This document shows, one piece after another, positions 54,409 to 63,851 of a DNA stretch of 64,000 bases; the first letter of the stretch is position 1, and every line of letters starts with the position of its first letter. Source of the DNA: a candidate division LCP-89 bacterium B3_LCP (GTDB lineage Bacteria > Electryoneota > B3-LCP); NCBI GenBank assembly GCA_005223185.1, contig NJBN01000003.1, forward strand, positions 124,001 through 188,000, written 5' to 3'. The position numbers were made by a program, and so were the translations under genes. A model generated the notes under the pieces. It ran no database searches. It saw only the letters and a list, made by a program, of their open reading frames with translations, and had not been told where the DNA came from.

Positions 54409-55854
54409 TTATTCCTTATCATCCTTGAATTCAAGTTCCATGATGTGAGTAGTATGTTCTAAAAGATGCTTATCGCAAGCCTCCTTGATCTCTACCGGAT
54501 AATCACCGGTAAAACAACAGGTGCAATATCCGCATCTCCCCACCGGAACGGCGCGAAGTAAACCCTCTATAGAGAGATAATTAAGTGAATCGACGCCTAA
54601 GAAACTGCGCACTTCTTCCACATCCTTGTGCGAAGCAACCAATTCCTTGCTGGTGGGAAAATCCATACCGAAGAAGCAAGGATAGCGAATCGGCGGTGAA
54701 CTGATGCGCAGGTGCACTTCAGAGGCGCCTGCGTGGCGGATCAACGAAGTCAACTTCTTCAGAGTTGTCCCCCGCACTATAGAATCATCCACAACCACCA
54801 CACTTCTACCTCGAAGCACCCCGCCAACGGTATTGAATTTCACCCTGACGTTATAGTCCCTCATAACCTGAGACGGATGAATAAAAGTGCGCCCGATATA
54901 GTGGTTGCGTATTAAGGCAAGTTCATAAGGCAACCCCGCTTTCTGAGCATACCCTAACGCCGCAGTATTCGACGAATCAGGCACTGAAATGACTATATCA
55001 GCCCCGGGAGTGGGGCTCTCTTCAGCCAAAACTTTGCCCAATTTCCGGCGCGTTTTATCCACATACTCGCCAAATATGCGGCTGTCAGGTCGAGAAAAAT
55101 AGATGAATTCAAATATGCATTGCGTTACGCTATCGACGGGCGGCAGGTGATGGCTTTTTACACCATCTTCGCTTACTACTACGATTTCTCCGGCGTCGAC
55201 GTCACGGATATAAGTTGCTTCAACCAGATCCAGAGCACACGATTCACTAGCGAAAACAACCGTACCGTCTTTACTGCCCATGCACAACGGTCGAAACCCA
55301 TGCGGATCCCGAACTGCGATTATAGAATCCTCAGTCAAAATAACCAGGGCATAGGCGCCCTCGATCTGCCCTAAAGCATCGCGTAGTTGACCGATCAAAT
55401 CCGATTTTCTCGATCTCGCCAATAAATGCAGGATCACTTCGCTGTCAGCCGATGAAGAGAAAATACTACCCGCGCGTTCTAATTGCTGACGCAGAGACCC
55501 TGAATTAACCAGGTTACCATTATGAGCCAGCGCCAAAGCTCCACCATGGTAGTTGATCGCCATTGGTTGCGTATTGGCAACTGAGGTCGAACCAGTGGTC
55601 GAATAACGGTTATGACCAATCGCTAAGTGACCCTTTAATTTCTTCAAGTTATGCGGGTTGGCAAAGACGTCCGCTACTAAACCTAAGTCTGCATGGCGAT
55701 AGAGATTTTCGCCATCAGAACTGACTATCCCGGTTGATTCCTGCCCACGATGCTGAAGAGCATGCAAACCCATGAAGGTCATCTCCGCAGCGTTGGGACT
55801 GTTAAAGACGGCAAAAATACCGCAGAATTCTTTTTTTCCGGAAGGTTGGCTCAT
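54409..55854 (-). CDS. purF: Amidophosphoribosyltransferase PurF
   Basis: The start MSQPSGKKEFCGIF (ATG 55854) gives 481 residues. A longer open frame reaching 56043 is rejected because it contains the promoter at 55894-55922 and overlaps the upstream gene. A nine-residue propeptide precedes the catalytic Cys of CGIFAVF. LQHRGQESTGI, the PRPP loop VVVVDDSIVRGTTL and the four Cys of the Bacillus-type 4Fe-4S site (CIFEFIYF, YPCFFGMD, CGYCTCCF) are seen. It catalyses the first step of purine synthesis. Confidence 0.95.
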   Translation of the reverse strand: MSQPSGKKEFCGIFAVFNSPNAAEMTFMGLHALQHRGQESTGIVSSDGENLYRHADLGLVADVFANPHNLKKLKGHLAIGHNRYSTTGSTSVANTQPMAINYHGGALALAHNGNLVNSGSLRQQLERAGSIFSSSADSEVILHLLARSRKSDLIGQLRDALGQIEGAYALVILTEDSIIAVRDPHGFRPLCMGSKDGTVVFASESCALDLVEATYIRDVDAGEIVVVSEDGVKSHHLPPVDSVTQCIFEFIYFSRPDSRIFGEYVDKTRRKLGKVLAEESPTPGADIVISVPDSSNTAALGYAQKAGLPYELALIRNHYIGRTFIHPSQVMRDYNVRVKFNTVGGVLRGRSVVVVDDSIVRGTTLKKLTSLIRHAGASEVHLRISSPPIRYPCFFGMDFPTSKELVASHKDVEEVRSFLGVDSLNYLSIEGLLRAVPVGRCGYCTCCFTGDYPVEIKEACDKHLLEHTTHIMELEFKDDKE

Positions 55855-55893
55855 TTTATCAGTTCTTAGGAAAATTGCAGGTCTTAACGTAGT

Positions 55894-55922
55894 ATTATAA
55901 AGGATTATCAACCTAAAAACAA
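55894..55922 (-). promoter_or_regulatory. Promoter of purF
   Basis: On the minus strand: TTGTTT, a 17-base spacer, TATAAT, about 40 bases upstream of the purF ATG at 55854. Confidence 0.6.
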
Positions 55923-55969
55923 CAGAAATTTTCAGAAACGTACCATGATGAAGTTGCCAATTCCTAAAA

Positions 55970-57022
55970 CTACGGCTCAATAACGATCGGATTGGAAAAA
56001 ATAAAGGCGCGACGGCGGCGCCGCGCTTCCACGCGATAAACACCGGAACCGATACTGCGAAATGACCCTTCGGCGTCCTTCCAGTGGCAGATCTGCTGAC
56101 TGTCCTTCAACAGAACAGCGTGAGTTACATCCGGCGGCAGGTTTACGTGAAAAGTTAGCTGACTGACTGCTGGCAATCGGTCACCCATCTGGTATATTTT
56201 GCTGTCTTCTACACCTTCAGCCCAGAACCGAAATCCCCTGGCTTGACCGACATAACGGTTAGCCACAAACGCGCGGCCTTGGCGTAGAGTCTGAAATAGT
56301 TGTGTCAAAGCTGCATCATCATTCCCCTCTTCGGGAGGTTCATCAAATAGCACGTGCATGTGAATGGAACGAAAGGCTATCTTATACGGGAAGATGGAGG
56401 CGTTGACGTTTCTCCAGATGGAATAGTGATGCGCATGAGCATCGACACCGCCCAAACCGACAACCCTACGCTTTAGATTTAATCGATCCCAGGTCTTCAA
56501 AGTCCATTCTGTCGGTGTTATCACGGATCGCCTGGGATTGATGTAGAGCCAGTATTTATTGCGGTTAGTCAGCCTCTCCATCCATTCCGACAGATGATTC
56601 CAGATCTCCATCGCCTGGAAATCTTCGCTATCCCAGGTTGTCCACGGATAAGCAGGAAATTCGGGCAGAGCATCACGCCGTTCATCAGGGTGAGCTACAA
56701 CCGCCCAGCCTCCCATTTCGACGACCTTCTTAGTATATTCAAGAGGATCAATTCCCGCTTTAATCTCTTCATCTATTTGGAACGCTAACAGGTGATTTCG
56801 TCCCTTACTGTCATTTAATTCACAGCCAATTCCAACTAAAATGCCATTGTGGAAGCCTTCCCTTCCCTGTTGCTTCGGTTTCAGCGTCCAGTGATCGGAA
56901 AACAGAAGAAATTCCAATCCGGCGTCGGTTGCATCCTGAATCACCTGGTCATAATGACCGGAGCCATCTGAAAATACCGTATGTATATGAACCGCTCCGA
57001 CTTTTTCGTATAATCGCTGCAT
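55970..57022 (-). CDS. PHP-domain metal-dependent hydrolase
   Basis: 350 residues. The PHP metal site is seen in VGAVHIHTVFSDGSGHYDQV (H-x-H and later D/H), LLFSDHWTLK and WAVVAHPDERRDA, with a later G-x-DAHAHHYS segment. Members hydrolyse phosphoesters or act as phosphatases; the substrate is unknown. A C-terminal beta-domain (about 260-350) follows the PHP core. It lies 20 bases after the YfiM-like gene. Confidence 0.85.
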   Translation of the reverse strand: MQRLYEKVGAVHIHTVFSDGSGHYDQVIQDATDAGLEFLLFSDHWTLKPKQQGREGFHNGILVGIGCELNDSKGRNHLLAFQIDEEIKAGIDPLEYTKKVVEMGGWAVVAHPDERRDALPEFPAYPWTTWDSEDFQAMEIWNHLSEWMERLTNRNKYWLYINPRRSVITPTEWTLKTWDRLNLKRRVVGLGGVDAHAHHYSIWRNVNASIFPYKIAFRSIHMHVLFDEPPEEGNDDAALTQLFQTLRQGRAFVANRYVGQARGFRFWAEGVEDSKIYQMGDRLPAVSQLTFHVNLPPDVTHAVLLKDSQQICHWKDAEGSFRSIGSGVYRVEARRRRRAFIFSNPIVIEP

Positions 57023-57042
57023 TAACCTACCACAGGATCAGT

Positions 57043-57483
57043 TTACAGAGCGTGCACCACCAATACTCCTAAAGCAGCTCCGATAGCGTCAACTATTAGG
57101 TCCTTCCAACTCGCCTGACGATGGGGATGATGGCTGTCGTAAATCTCTTTAGCGCCACCCAGACCTACGGTGATACCAAAACTTGAAATCATTGATTGTT
57201 GTGGATCATTGTGAGTACTTTCCAATGCCCAGAGACCCATACCGCTTATAAACGCAGAAGCGAACAGGTGATAAAACTTATCGCAAGAAGTCCAGGAATC
57301 GACTTCAGATTGGGACTGCTGGTAACGATTTAAGGAAATAGTCCGATTAATTAGGCTAAACGATTCGTGAAGAATTGCGCAGGAATTGTCCGTTTGCTTG
57401 TATAGAACCAGCCCCGTTTGTGCACTGCTGGTTGTTGATAAAAGGAGAGAGGCTAATAAACAGCAAAAGATGGTTTTCATCAT
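57043..57483 (-). CDS. YfiM/DUF2279-like exported protein
   Basis: 146 residues. A signal peptide (1-21, ending SSAQ) is followed, from about residue 65, by the YfiM pattern: DKFYHLFASAFISG, SFGITVGLGGAKEIYD and ASWKDLIVDAIGAALG. Family members are outer-envelope proteins of unknown function. It lies 9 bases after the HD gene and 20 before the PHP gene. Confidence 0.85.
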   Translation of the reverse strand: MMKTIFCCLLASLLLSTTSSAQTGLVLYKQTDNSCAILHESFSLINRTISLNRYQQSQSEVDSWTSCDKFYHLFASAFISGMGLWALESTHNDPQQSMISSFGITVGLGGAKEIYDSHHPHRQASWKDLIVDAIGAALGVLVVHAL

Positions 57484-57492
57484 CCTTGATCC

Positions 57493-58041
57493 TTAAAAAC
57501 CCAATTCAGAGGCAAAATCGCGCATACCATCAAGACCGTATTGAATAAACTCTCCTAACTCCAAACCTAAGTCACTGCATGAACTGATTTGTTCCCGGTT
57601 CGCTCCGGCAGCAAAACGCTTCTCCTTGAATCGGCGAGTAACGAATTCAACGTCAAGTGCAGACAATTTCTTCTCAGGATGCATCAACACGGCTGCTACG
57701 ATTAGTCCTGTCAAGGGGTCAATCGCGTAAAGAGCTTTATCCATATCCGTTTCGCGCTGTACGTGCCCAGGGTGCGCTTTGATGGCGTGAAGCACTTCTG
57801 ATGGTACGTCCGCATCTTCCAATATCTCCACCGTCCGGAATCCATGTCGGTCGAAGTTATCGACAGTTTCCATATAATCCAGATCATGCAGTAATCCTGC
57901 CAGTCCCCAAACTTCCGCATCCTCACCGAATCTACCTGCCAGTCTGCGCATCACGCCTTCCACAGCGATCATGTGCTTGACCAGGTTCTTATTGGGAACG
58001 TGCTTTTTGACTAACTGTAAAGCTTCATCTCTACTGAGCAT
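57493..58041 (-). CDS. HD-domain phosphohydrolase
   Basis: 182 residues. The HD metal motif is GLAGLLHDLDYMETV (H-D), with further His in DNFDRHGFRTVEIL and HAIKAHPGHVQ. HD proteins hydrolyse nucleotides or other phosphomonoesters; the specific substrate is not visible. First gene of a run leading through YfiM-like and PHP genes. Confidence 0.87.
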   Translation of the reverse strand: MLSRDEALQLVKKHVPNKNLVKHMIAVEGVMRRLAGRFGEDAEVWGLAGLLHDLDYMETVDNFDRHGFRTVEILEDADVPSEVLHAIKAHPGHVQRETDMDKALYAIDPLTGLIVAAVLMHPEKKLSALDVEFVTRRFKEKRFAAGANREQISSCSDLGLELGEFIQYGLDGMRDFASELGF

Positions 58042-58144
58042 AAACGTTATGGCTTATTATTTATCAAGTTGACACTTATTATCCCAGACTATCCTGAGTG
58101 ATCAGACTAGTGGATTTATCCACTTTGAGTTAAAAATTGGGCAT

Positions 58145-58162
58145 AGGATTTTAATCCTGTGG
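58145..58162 (-). terminator. Possible terminator of the DUF5683-like gene
   Basis: AGGATT/AATCCT short stem, extended by one mismatch. On the minus strand the sequence after it contains AATTTTTAAC. The gap 58042-58194 also holds AGTGGAT/ATCCACT at 58109-58124. Confidence 0.35.
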
Positions 58163-58194
58163 CAATGTCAAGGTATTTAGTTAAAGCCATCACT

Positions 58195-58956
58195 TCAATT
58201 TAAGTTAATCGGAAAGCGAACCTGAAAGCCGAAAGTTTTGTATTCTGGGAAATAGGTCGGTTCAAAGGTGATATCGGGCGACACGTCCCAATCCCGCAAA
58301 TGACAATCCACAAATGCGTCAACTGCGCTTAATATCATTGCGCCTACTGACCACCAGATTAAACGGTTGCGATTATCTTTGTAAAAGCGAGCTTGACTCT
58401 CTTCCCCCAAAGCGTCGTGAAAGAGGTGGTTTTCATGCTGATAGAACGCTGAAAATGCCAGGCTGGTCTGCCCGATGAATACAACAGCTGCTTTCCAGGG
58501 TTTACCGTTGGCTAACTGTCCCCATCCCGGAAATATCACCGATCTAAGCGCTGCCAAAGTGGGGTTTTTCGCAGTATATCCTCTGTCGATGTATAAAGCG
58601 TCTAAAGCGGTAAAAGCAGCACCTGCTCCGTACCAAACAACCAGTCCGCGCGCCATATCGCGGTCAAAGACTCTCCCCGCATCATCCCAGGAAGCCTTAT
58701 TGTACTGATTTTCCCAATAATAATAAGCGTCACCTATCAGAAACCCCTCTGCCACGGCGAAAAATCCGCCCCGCAGCCATTCTCCCTTAGCCATCTGCCC
58801 CAATCCAGGCACAAACAATGAAGCCGTCGCAGGCAACAGATTCGACGATGCCGGTCGATTATTCAGACTATCCTGAGCCGATAATTCGGATACTAAGCAG
58901 AAGGAAAATACAACAGCTAATAATATACAGTATATACTACGTTCAAAATATCGCAT
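58195..58956 (-). CDS. DUF5683-like exported protein
   Basis: ATG 58956 starts a good signal peptide (MRYFERSIYCILLAVVFSFC...LSAQ). The longer frame to 59103 overlaps the RidA gene and is rejected. 253 residues. Repeated motifs SLFVPGLGQMAKGEWLRGG and VIFPGWGQLANGKPWKAA are the DUF5683 pattern (small helical units at the envelope). The family is of unknown function and common in FCB bacteria. It follows ridA by about 30 bases. Confidence 0.8.
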   Translation of the reverse strand: MRYFERSIYCILLAVVFSFCLVSELSAQDSLNNRPASSNLLPATASLFVPGLGQMAKGEWLRGGFFAVAEGFLIGDAYYYWENQYNKASWDDAGRVFDRDMARGLVVWYGAGAAFTALDALYIDRGYTAKNPTLAALRSVIFPGWGQLANGKPWKAAVVFIGQTSLAFSAFYQHENHLFHDALGEESQARFYKDNRNRLIWWSVGAMILSAVDAFVDCHLRDWDVSPDITFEPTYFPEYKTFGFQVRFPINLN

Positions 58957-58987
58957 TGATCGGGGAAGTTTAAATCGCTTCTGGTAA

Positions 58988-59371
58988 TCAATCGACCAGA
59001 GCCACCGCTTCAATTTCAACCAGTACCCCCTTGGGAAGTTTTGCCACTTCCACAGCAGATCTTGCCGGTGGAACCTCACCGAAGAAACTGGCATAGACCT
59101 CATTCATGGCGGCGAAATCGTCCATATCCTGCAGAAAAACTGTGGTCTTTACAACATTCTGTAGTGAAGATCCCGCTGCTTCCAGTACAGCGTCCAGATT
59201 CTGTATAGCCCTTTTCGTCTGGGAAACGATGTCATCCCCCGCCACTTCGCCACTAACTGGATCTATAGGAATTTGACCGGCGGTGAACACTAAGGTTCCT
59301 TCGGCAATTATCCCCTGGCTGTAGGGACCTATTGCTGCTGGCGCTTTATCTGTTGATACGACTCGTCTCAT
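58988..59371 (-). CDS. ridA: RidA family enamine/imine deaminase
   Basis: 127 residues. [57 protein letters not shown] and the active-site region [15 protein letters not shown] with its Arg are characteristic. Family members form trimers and hydrolyse reactive enamines from PLP enzymes such as threonine dehydratase. The gene lies 23 bases after the small membrane protein gene and upstream of the DUF5683-like gene. Confidence 0.95.
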   Translation of the reverse strand: MRRVVSTDKAPAAIGPYSQGIIAEGTLVFTAGQIPIDPVSGEVAGDDIVSQTKRAIQNLDAVLEAAGSSLQNVVKTTVFLQDMDDFAAMNEVYASFFGEVPPARSAVEVAKLPKGVLVEIEAVALVD

Positions 59372-59394
59372 TAAGACTCCGGCAATATGCAGCT

Positions 59395-59622
59395 TTATTC
59401 TTTATTTCCAGATTGTCTCTTTTTCTCGTTTTCATTATTGACGGTCTCATCCGGTGGCAGTTCAGTATAACTGACGTCCTCAATGTCAGCACCTTCGAAA
59501 GGATTAACCTTCTGCCGAGTTCGACCCCTCTTTATCCTGGACTTCTTCTTGGAGCCCAACAACCCGAATACTCTGAGAATCCAGTACAGTAACAAACCAA
59601 TTAATAAAATGCGGAAAAGCAT
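59395..59622 (-). CDS. Small membrane-anchored hypothetical protein
   Basis: 75 residues. One N-terminal membrane helix ([20 protein letters not shown]) is followed by a basic stretch ([14 protein letters not shown]) and an acidic, polar tail ([20 protein letters not shown]). Similar small proteins (DUF4834-like in layout) are common in FCB bacteria. It lies 10 bases after the deoxynucleoside kinase gene and 23 before ridA, so it is in an operon. Function unknown. Confidence 0.65.
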   Translation of the reverse strand: MLFRILLIGLLLYWILRVFGLLGSKKKSRIKRGRTRQKVNPFEGADIEDVSYTELPPDETVNNENEKKRQSGNKE

Positions 59623-59632
59623 GATAAATACC

Positions 59633-60277
59633 TTAAACTATCATCGGGTTAAAGAAAACTACGCCCCCGGGATGGTTGTCGATCTGTTCTTTTAAAGTGT
59701 TCAGATCCTCCTCCCGCTTGACAAAATCCAGATTGGTCGCGTTCACCACCAACAGAGGCGACTCATAGTAATGAAAGAAGAAGTGATTGTAGGCTTCCAT
59801 CAGTGCTTCAAGATATTCTTCCGTAATATATTTCTCATAAGAGCGACCCCGCCTGCGTATATTCTTCATCAGACGATCTAAAGTGGATTGCAGATAGATA
59901 ATCAGGTCCGGCTTAGTTATGTTCTTCTCCAGAGTCGAACTGACCTGTTCGTATAATTTAAGTTCCCTGTCTTCCAGATTCAGATAGGCAAATATCTTAT
60001 CCTTGGCGAATATGTAATCGGAAATCGTATGAGGATGAAAAACGTCCTGTTGCAGGAGTTCCTGTTGCTGCTGGAAGCGCGACAGCAGAAAGAACATTTG
60101 AGTCTGGAATGCGTAGTGCGCCGGGTCGCGATAAAAATCCTCTATGAAGGGGTTGGCATCGTGCGTTTCCAGAACCAATCGAGCATCAATATCCCTCGCC
60201 AGCCTGCGGGCTAAGCTGGTCTTCCCCACACCGATAACTCCCTCTATCGCTAAATATCCAATATCTTTCAGTGGCAC
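59633..60277 (-). CDS. Deoxynucleoside kinase
   Basis: 214 residues. The P-loop is AIEGVIGVGKTSLARRLA. SDYIFAKDKIFAYLNL stands at the family D/E-R-S region, DLIIYLQSTLDRLMKNIRRR is the lid region, and RGRSYEKYITEEYLEAL follows. It phosphorylates deoxyadenosine/deoxyguanosine or deoxycytidine for dNTP salvage. Start of an operon with the small membrane protein and ridA genes. Confidence 0.9.
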   Translation of the reverse strand: MPLKDIGYLAIEGVIGVGKTSLARRLARDIDARLVLETHDANPFIEDFYRDPAHYAFQTQMFFLLSRFQQQQELLQQDVFHPHTISDYIFAKDKIFAYLNLEDRELKLYEQVSSTLEKNITKPDLIIYLQSTLDRLMKNIRRRGRSYEKYITEEYLEALMEAYNHFFFHYYESPLLVVNATNLDFVKREEDLNTLKEQIDNHPGGVVFFNPMIV

Positions 60278-60328
60278 TTTTCTATCTCATTTAATTCCAA
60301 GTTTAACAGTTGAATAACTTCTTTTTAT

Positions 60329-60365
60329 CGTCATTGCGAGGGGCGCAGCCCCGAAACAATCTCAT
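60329..60365. repeat. CGTCATTGCGAG-type intergenic repeat, copy 1
   Basis: CGTCATTGCGAGGGGCGCAG through CAATCTCAT, with a GGGGC/GCCCC core. This is a common type of short palindromic repeat in many bacterial genomes. A related copy lies at 61391-61450. The 228-base gap 60278-60505 holds this and the 74-bp repeat, no gene. Confidence 0.75.
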
Positions 60366-60426
60366 CTGTCCAATTGGATTTGAGGTGGTTTCATCCCAAT
60401 AATAGCAATTAACTAATGACCTATAA

Positions 60427-60500
60427 GGTAGCGCGGGGGCTTGCCCCCGCTGATGGGTGGCATGCTTCCGAATCGCCACAGGCGAGACGAAGCATGTCCT
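60427..60500 (+). repeat. 74-bp two-hairpin dispersed repeat, copy 2
   Basis: Same orientation and structure as 49524-49597, with 71 of 74 identical positions. It ends 5 bases before the folK stop. Confidence 0.85.
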
Positions 60501-60505
60501 GACCT

Positions 60506-60994
60506 TCAGTGCATCTTTAGTACTTTTCCCTCATCAGCACATTGCGCCAGCATTTCCTTAACGGTCAACTCTAACAAAGGATGCCTGAAATCAGGAGCGA
60601 TTTCCGCTAAAGGTTCCAGCACAAACCGCCTCTGCTCAATATGAGGATGCGGCACTATCAGATCGTCACTGTTAATGACTTTAGCTCCCCAGAAGAGAAT
60701 ATCCAGATCAAGCGGACGAGGTGAGTTGGGCTGATCTTCCAAGTCACGTCCTAAGTCAACTTCAATTTGCTTGAGTGCCTTAAGCAACTCATGCGGATCA
60801 TCAAAGTTCGGGGAAATCAGACATACCATATTGAGGAAGTCCGGCTGATCGCCTCCGCCCCACGCCTGAGTTTCATATATCGAAGAGACCTTATCTATTT
60901 GGCTCAAACGCGCCAACCGCTCCATACCGCTTTTAAGGTTAGCCTCACGATCACCCTGGTTCGATCCCAGTCCTATTATAACTTCAGGGCCCAT
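60506..60994 (-). CDS. folK: 2-amino-4-hydroxy-6-hydroxymethyldihydropteridine pyrophosphokinase
   Basis: 162 residues, the family length. GLGSNQGDREANLKSG, YETQAWGGGDQPDFLNMVC, the signature PRPLDLDILFWGAK and VPHPHIEQRRFVLEPLAEIA are seen. It transfers pyrophosphate to the pterin in folate synthesis. The start overlaps folB by 11 bases, so the two steps are coupled. Confidence 0.96.
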   Translation of the reverse strand: MGPEVIIGLGSNQGDREANLKSGMERLARLSQIDKVSSIYETQAWGGGDQPDFLNMVCLISPNFDDPHELLKALKQIEVDLGRDLEDQPNSPRPLDLDILFWGAKVINSDDLIVPHPHIEQRRFVLEPLAEIAPDFRHPLLELTVKEMLAQCADEGKVLKMH

Positions 60995-61355
60995 GAGTAA
61001 TCTCTGCTTCCATGACCCCCTGAACCAATCCGGGTAATGGAGGATTCAGTTTGCGCACGCGCACTGTAACAGATTGCACTCGACCGAGGGATACCAATTC
61101 AGAGGATATATCCGCCGCCAGTGTCTCAATCAAGTTTTTTGGTTCACCTTCAATTGTGCGTCTGACGACTTCATACACTTCCTCCAGATCGACACTTTCC
61201 TCGAGGCGATCGGTCTTAATGGCATCGGTCAGGTCAACTTTGAGGTCAATGTCAACCTCGAAGCGATTCCCCAATTCGCGCTCTTGCGGATAGTGTCCGT
61301 GTTTCCCCCTAAAAACTAGATTGCTCAACCGCAGGTGACCGTAATCGTTCTTCAT
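60984..61355 (-). CDS. folB: Dihydroneopterin aldolase
   Basis: 123 residues. LVFRGKHGHYPQERELGNRF is the N-terminal signature with the active-site Tyr/Glu region, followed by VDIDLKVDL and IETLAADISSELVSL. It makes the substrate for FolK in folate synthesis. It precedes folK with an 11-base overlap. Confidence 0.95.
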   Translation of the reverse strand: MKNDYGHLRLSNLVFRGKHGHYPQERELGNRFEVDIDLKVDLTDAIKTDRLEESVDLEEVYEVVRRTIEGEPKNLIETLAADISSELVSLGRVQSVTVRVRKLNPPLPGLVQGVMEAEITHGP

Positions 61356-61390
61356 CTACTTCTCAAGAATCTTAAACAAGTATGCTCTAC

Positions 61391-61450
61391 CGTCATTGCC
61401 CCATAGGGGTCCCTTCGGGACGAGGAACGAAGTGACGAAGCAATCTCATG
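61391..61450. repeat. CGTCATTGC-type intergenic repeat, copy 2
   Basis: Starts CGTCATTGCCCCATAGGGGT and ends GACGAAGCAATCTCATGA. It has CCCC/GGGG and TCCC/GGGA internal stems. Outer ends match the copy at 60329-60365 (CGTCATTGC and CAATCTCAT). Confidence 0.75.
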
Positions 61451-61511
61451 ATTTATTTGAGTCCAAGATCGCAGTGGCTTATACAAGCTAATAAAATAAC
61501 TTCACGAAAGA

Positions 61512-63815
61512 TTATTTCAGATAAAGCACCTTATGTATCTGCACATCACTGCCATCTTCCAGACGTAGGAAATATATCCCGGACGGGTTCTCCATATTCG
61601 CCTTCCATGTCAACCGGGTCTGCCCAGAATTTAGATCGCCTTGATAGACCTGGTCAACCAACCTGCCGGATACATCCCACAGTGATATCCCCACATATTC
61701 AGGATTCGGCAGACTGATCAGTAAATTCAACTGCGCATTGAAGGGATTGGGAAAAGCCGAAAGAAGCGTATAATCATGCGGTATTTGCGTATCCGGCTGC
61801 ACGGACACCACAGTATCCGCCGCCATGACTTCAACTTCATCGATGCGCCAACCCTGTTCTTCTAAGCTCTCATCCGAAAAGATCAGCCAGCGGAAACGCA
61901 CGTCGCCGGAACCACAATAGGGAGTTAGATTTGTATAGCAACTCCCCCATCCTACATCCTGATCCTCAAAAGGTCCTGCAAGGGTTTCCCAACTGCCGCC
62001 GCCATCCGTGCTCACCTGCACTTCACCGAAATCATATCCCGGCTCGAAATACTGCCAATGAACGAAGCTCAGCGATGCAGTAACGAAACTGGAAAGATCG
62101 AAAGGTGTCGTTATCTCCAGCCAATTTTCCGAAAACGGCTCGTATGGCGTTAAATGAGGACTCGAAGCAGCTATCATACCAGTCCATAACGAATCCGCTA
62201 GTTCCGTGCACCACTGATCGTATGTGCCATCCGATACCCAATAACTTAAACCGCCATCAAAATCATCAGAGAACAACTGTATGCCTCCTGATAGCTGAAA
62301 TTCTATGTACTGGTTCTGATCCAGGCTCACACTATCGTGTTTGACTACAAACCCCTGACTGTCCATGATCAAACCGTACTGACCTTCCGGTAAACAGCAT
62401 GAATACTGCCCGTCGGGATTAATCACCAGTGTATCCTGAACGTCCTCCCCGAAAATATACATCGTACAGGGCAGCGTACCGCCTCCCACCTCCCTGATCT
62501 CCCCGTGGAAGAGGTATTCAGGTTTCGGCTCCAGATCGAAATCCTCATCTATCGGGCCCGAAGGATTAGCAAAGACGCCCGTACGCATCTGCGGATAATA
62601 TCCCCTCATCCTCACTTCAATATCATAGGTTCCGGGCATAACCATGCGCCGGTAGCGCCCATAAGTAGGATCACATGTTCTGGGCTTTAGATAAGCTCCA
62701 TTTAGCTGTGGAATTATCACTTCCGCTGAAAGTGGGAGCCCAGTAACCGCATCCGTAACGATTCCGGTTAACTGTGAATGAATCATATCCGTCCATTCAC
62801 TGGCTCTGTTGAGCAAATAACCTGCAGCATCGATGTTTACATCGACTACCTCTTCGACAATAGTATAGGGTTCTTGGATGCCTGGTCCGGCCTCTATAAG
62901 GAAACCAAGCGTACCGAAGTAAGCATAAAAACTGTCATGCTGGTTTCCTACTGGATTGGAAGTAGGGACTGGTATATAATAACCAGTGCCTATTTTGGGA
63001 AGCAGCCAGTGAACTTCTTCAGCAATATAGTCGATAACTTCAAAATCCGGACTGGTTTTGGTTTCATCAGCCCATCCCCACGGGTAAAACAACTGTTCTG
63101 AAACACCGGGATCTTGGCGTGAACTATGCCAGAAGATGGAAAACGAGAATTTCTCTTGTTCGCCGAGTTCCCATATGGTTTGCGTTTCGTTCTCACCCAA
63201 AGGTGAGAATCCCCGAAAATAGTCATAATACTCCGCATGTCCTGGATAAAGGAAAGAGTCACCATGCACCCAATTCAGCGGGAAATTCCGATTCAGATCG
63301 ACACCGTCAATATCGCCGCCCATTCCGGATTGGTAATCGAATATTCCATTCAGGTTACAGTCACGTTTATTCTTGCGGTAGGAATTGTCCATGCTGTCAG
63401 TCATGACAACCGCATGCCCCTCGGGATTTAATGTAGGCACTATCCATATTTCCAGTTCCCGCAGCCAGGCTTTCCAGGGGTACTGAAAGCGGTGTTCCAA
63501 AATATCCGTGATCAAGGCCAGCGTAATTTCCACGCCAATCAGCTCCTCAGCATGAACCTGACCTACAAATAATACGGTCGGTTCATCCTCGTCCTGATGA
63601 ACGTTATCGGATATTTTTACAGCCCAGATTGGCAGTCCATCTTCTTGAGAATACCCGATGGTATCCACTCGGACAGTATCCGGATATAGTTCCTGCCAGG
63701 CTACTATTTCATCGTATATTTCCTGATTATCGTGATATCCTGGATCAATATAAGCGTTAGCCAGACAGGTGAATCCGGCTATGATCAACCCCATTAGAAA
63801 CAGTCTATATGACAT
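61512..63815 (-). CDS. Secreted M14 zinc carboxypeptidase with T9SS sorting domain
   Basis: 767 residues. A signal peptide (1-21) is followed by the M14 peptidase domain (about 25-350): zinc ligands in GQVHAEELIGVE, IVPTLNPEGH, the GVDLNRNFP Asn-Arg, the later zinc His of IFWHSS and the catalytic Glu of LIEAGPG. A carboxypeptidase-regulatory-like domain (about 355-500), an immune-inhibitor-A/MAM-like beta domain (about 515-670) and the T9SS tail (FPNPFNAQ to VLYLK) follow. The sorting motif has Asn-Ala-Gln instead of Asn-Pro-x. Predicted to trim C-terminal residues from peptides at the cell surface. Confidence 0.93.
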   Translation of the reverse strand: MSYRLFLMGLIIAGFTCLANAYIDPGYHDNQEIYDEIVAWQELYPDTVRVDTIGYSQEDGLPIWAVKISDNVHQDEDEPTVLFVGQVHAEELIGVEITLALITDILEHRFQYPWKAWLRELEIWIVPTLNPEGHAVVMTDSMDNSYRKNKRDCNLNGIFDYQSGMGGDIDGVDLNRNFPLNWVHGDSFLYPGHAEYYDYFRGFSPLGENETQTIWELGEQEKFSFSIFWHSSRQDPGVSEQLFYPWGWADETKTSPDFEVIDYIAEEVHWLLPKIGTGYYIPVPTSNPVGNQHDSFYAYFGTLGFLIEAGPGIQEPYTIVEEVVDVNIDAAGYLLNRASEWTDMIHSQLTGIVTDAVTGLPLSAEVIIPQLNGAYLKPRTCDPTYGRYRRMVMPGTYDIEVRMRGYYPQMRTGVFANPSGPIDEDFDLEPKPEYLFHGEIREVGGGTLPCTMYIFGEDVQDTLVINPDGQYSCCLPEGQYGLIMDSQGFVVKHDSVSLDQNQYIEFQLSGGIQLFSDDFDGGLSYWVSDGTYDQWCTELADSLWTGMIAASSPHLTPYEPFSENWLEITTPFDLSSFVTASLSFVHWQYFEPGYDFGEVQVSTDGGGSWETLAGPFEDQDVGWGSCYTNLTPYCGSGDVRFRWLIFSDESLEEQGWRIDEVEVMAADTVVSVQPDTQIPHDYTLLSAFPNPFNAQLNLLISLPNPEYVGISLWDVSGRLVDQVYQGDLNSGQTRLTWKANMENPSGIYFLRLEDGSDVQIHKVLYLK

Positions 63816-63851
63816 GGTTCAGCCCTTGTATCTTTGACATTTCATATAATT

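Noticed and set aside
55855-56043. 63-residue N-terminal extension of PurF
   Set aside because: It contains the promoter hexamers, overlaps the PHP gene and would place the catalytic Cys far from the N-terminus, which PurF processing does not allow.
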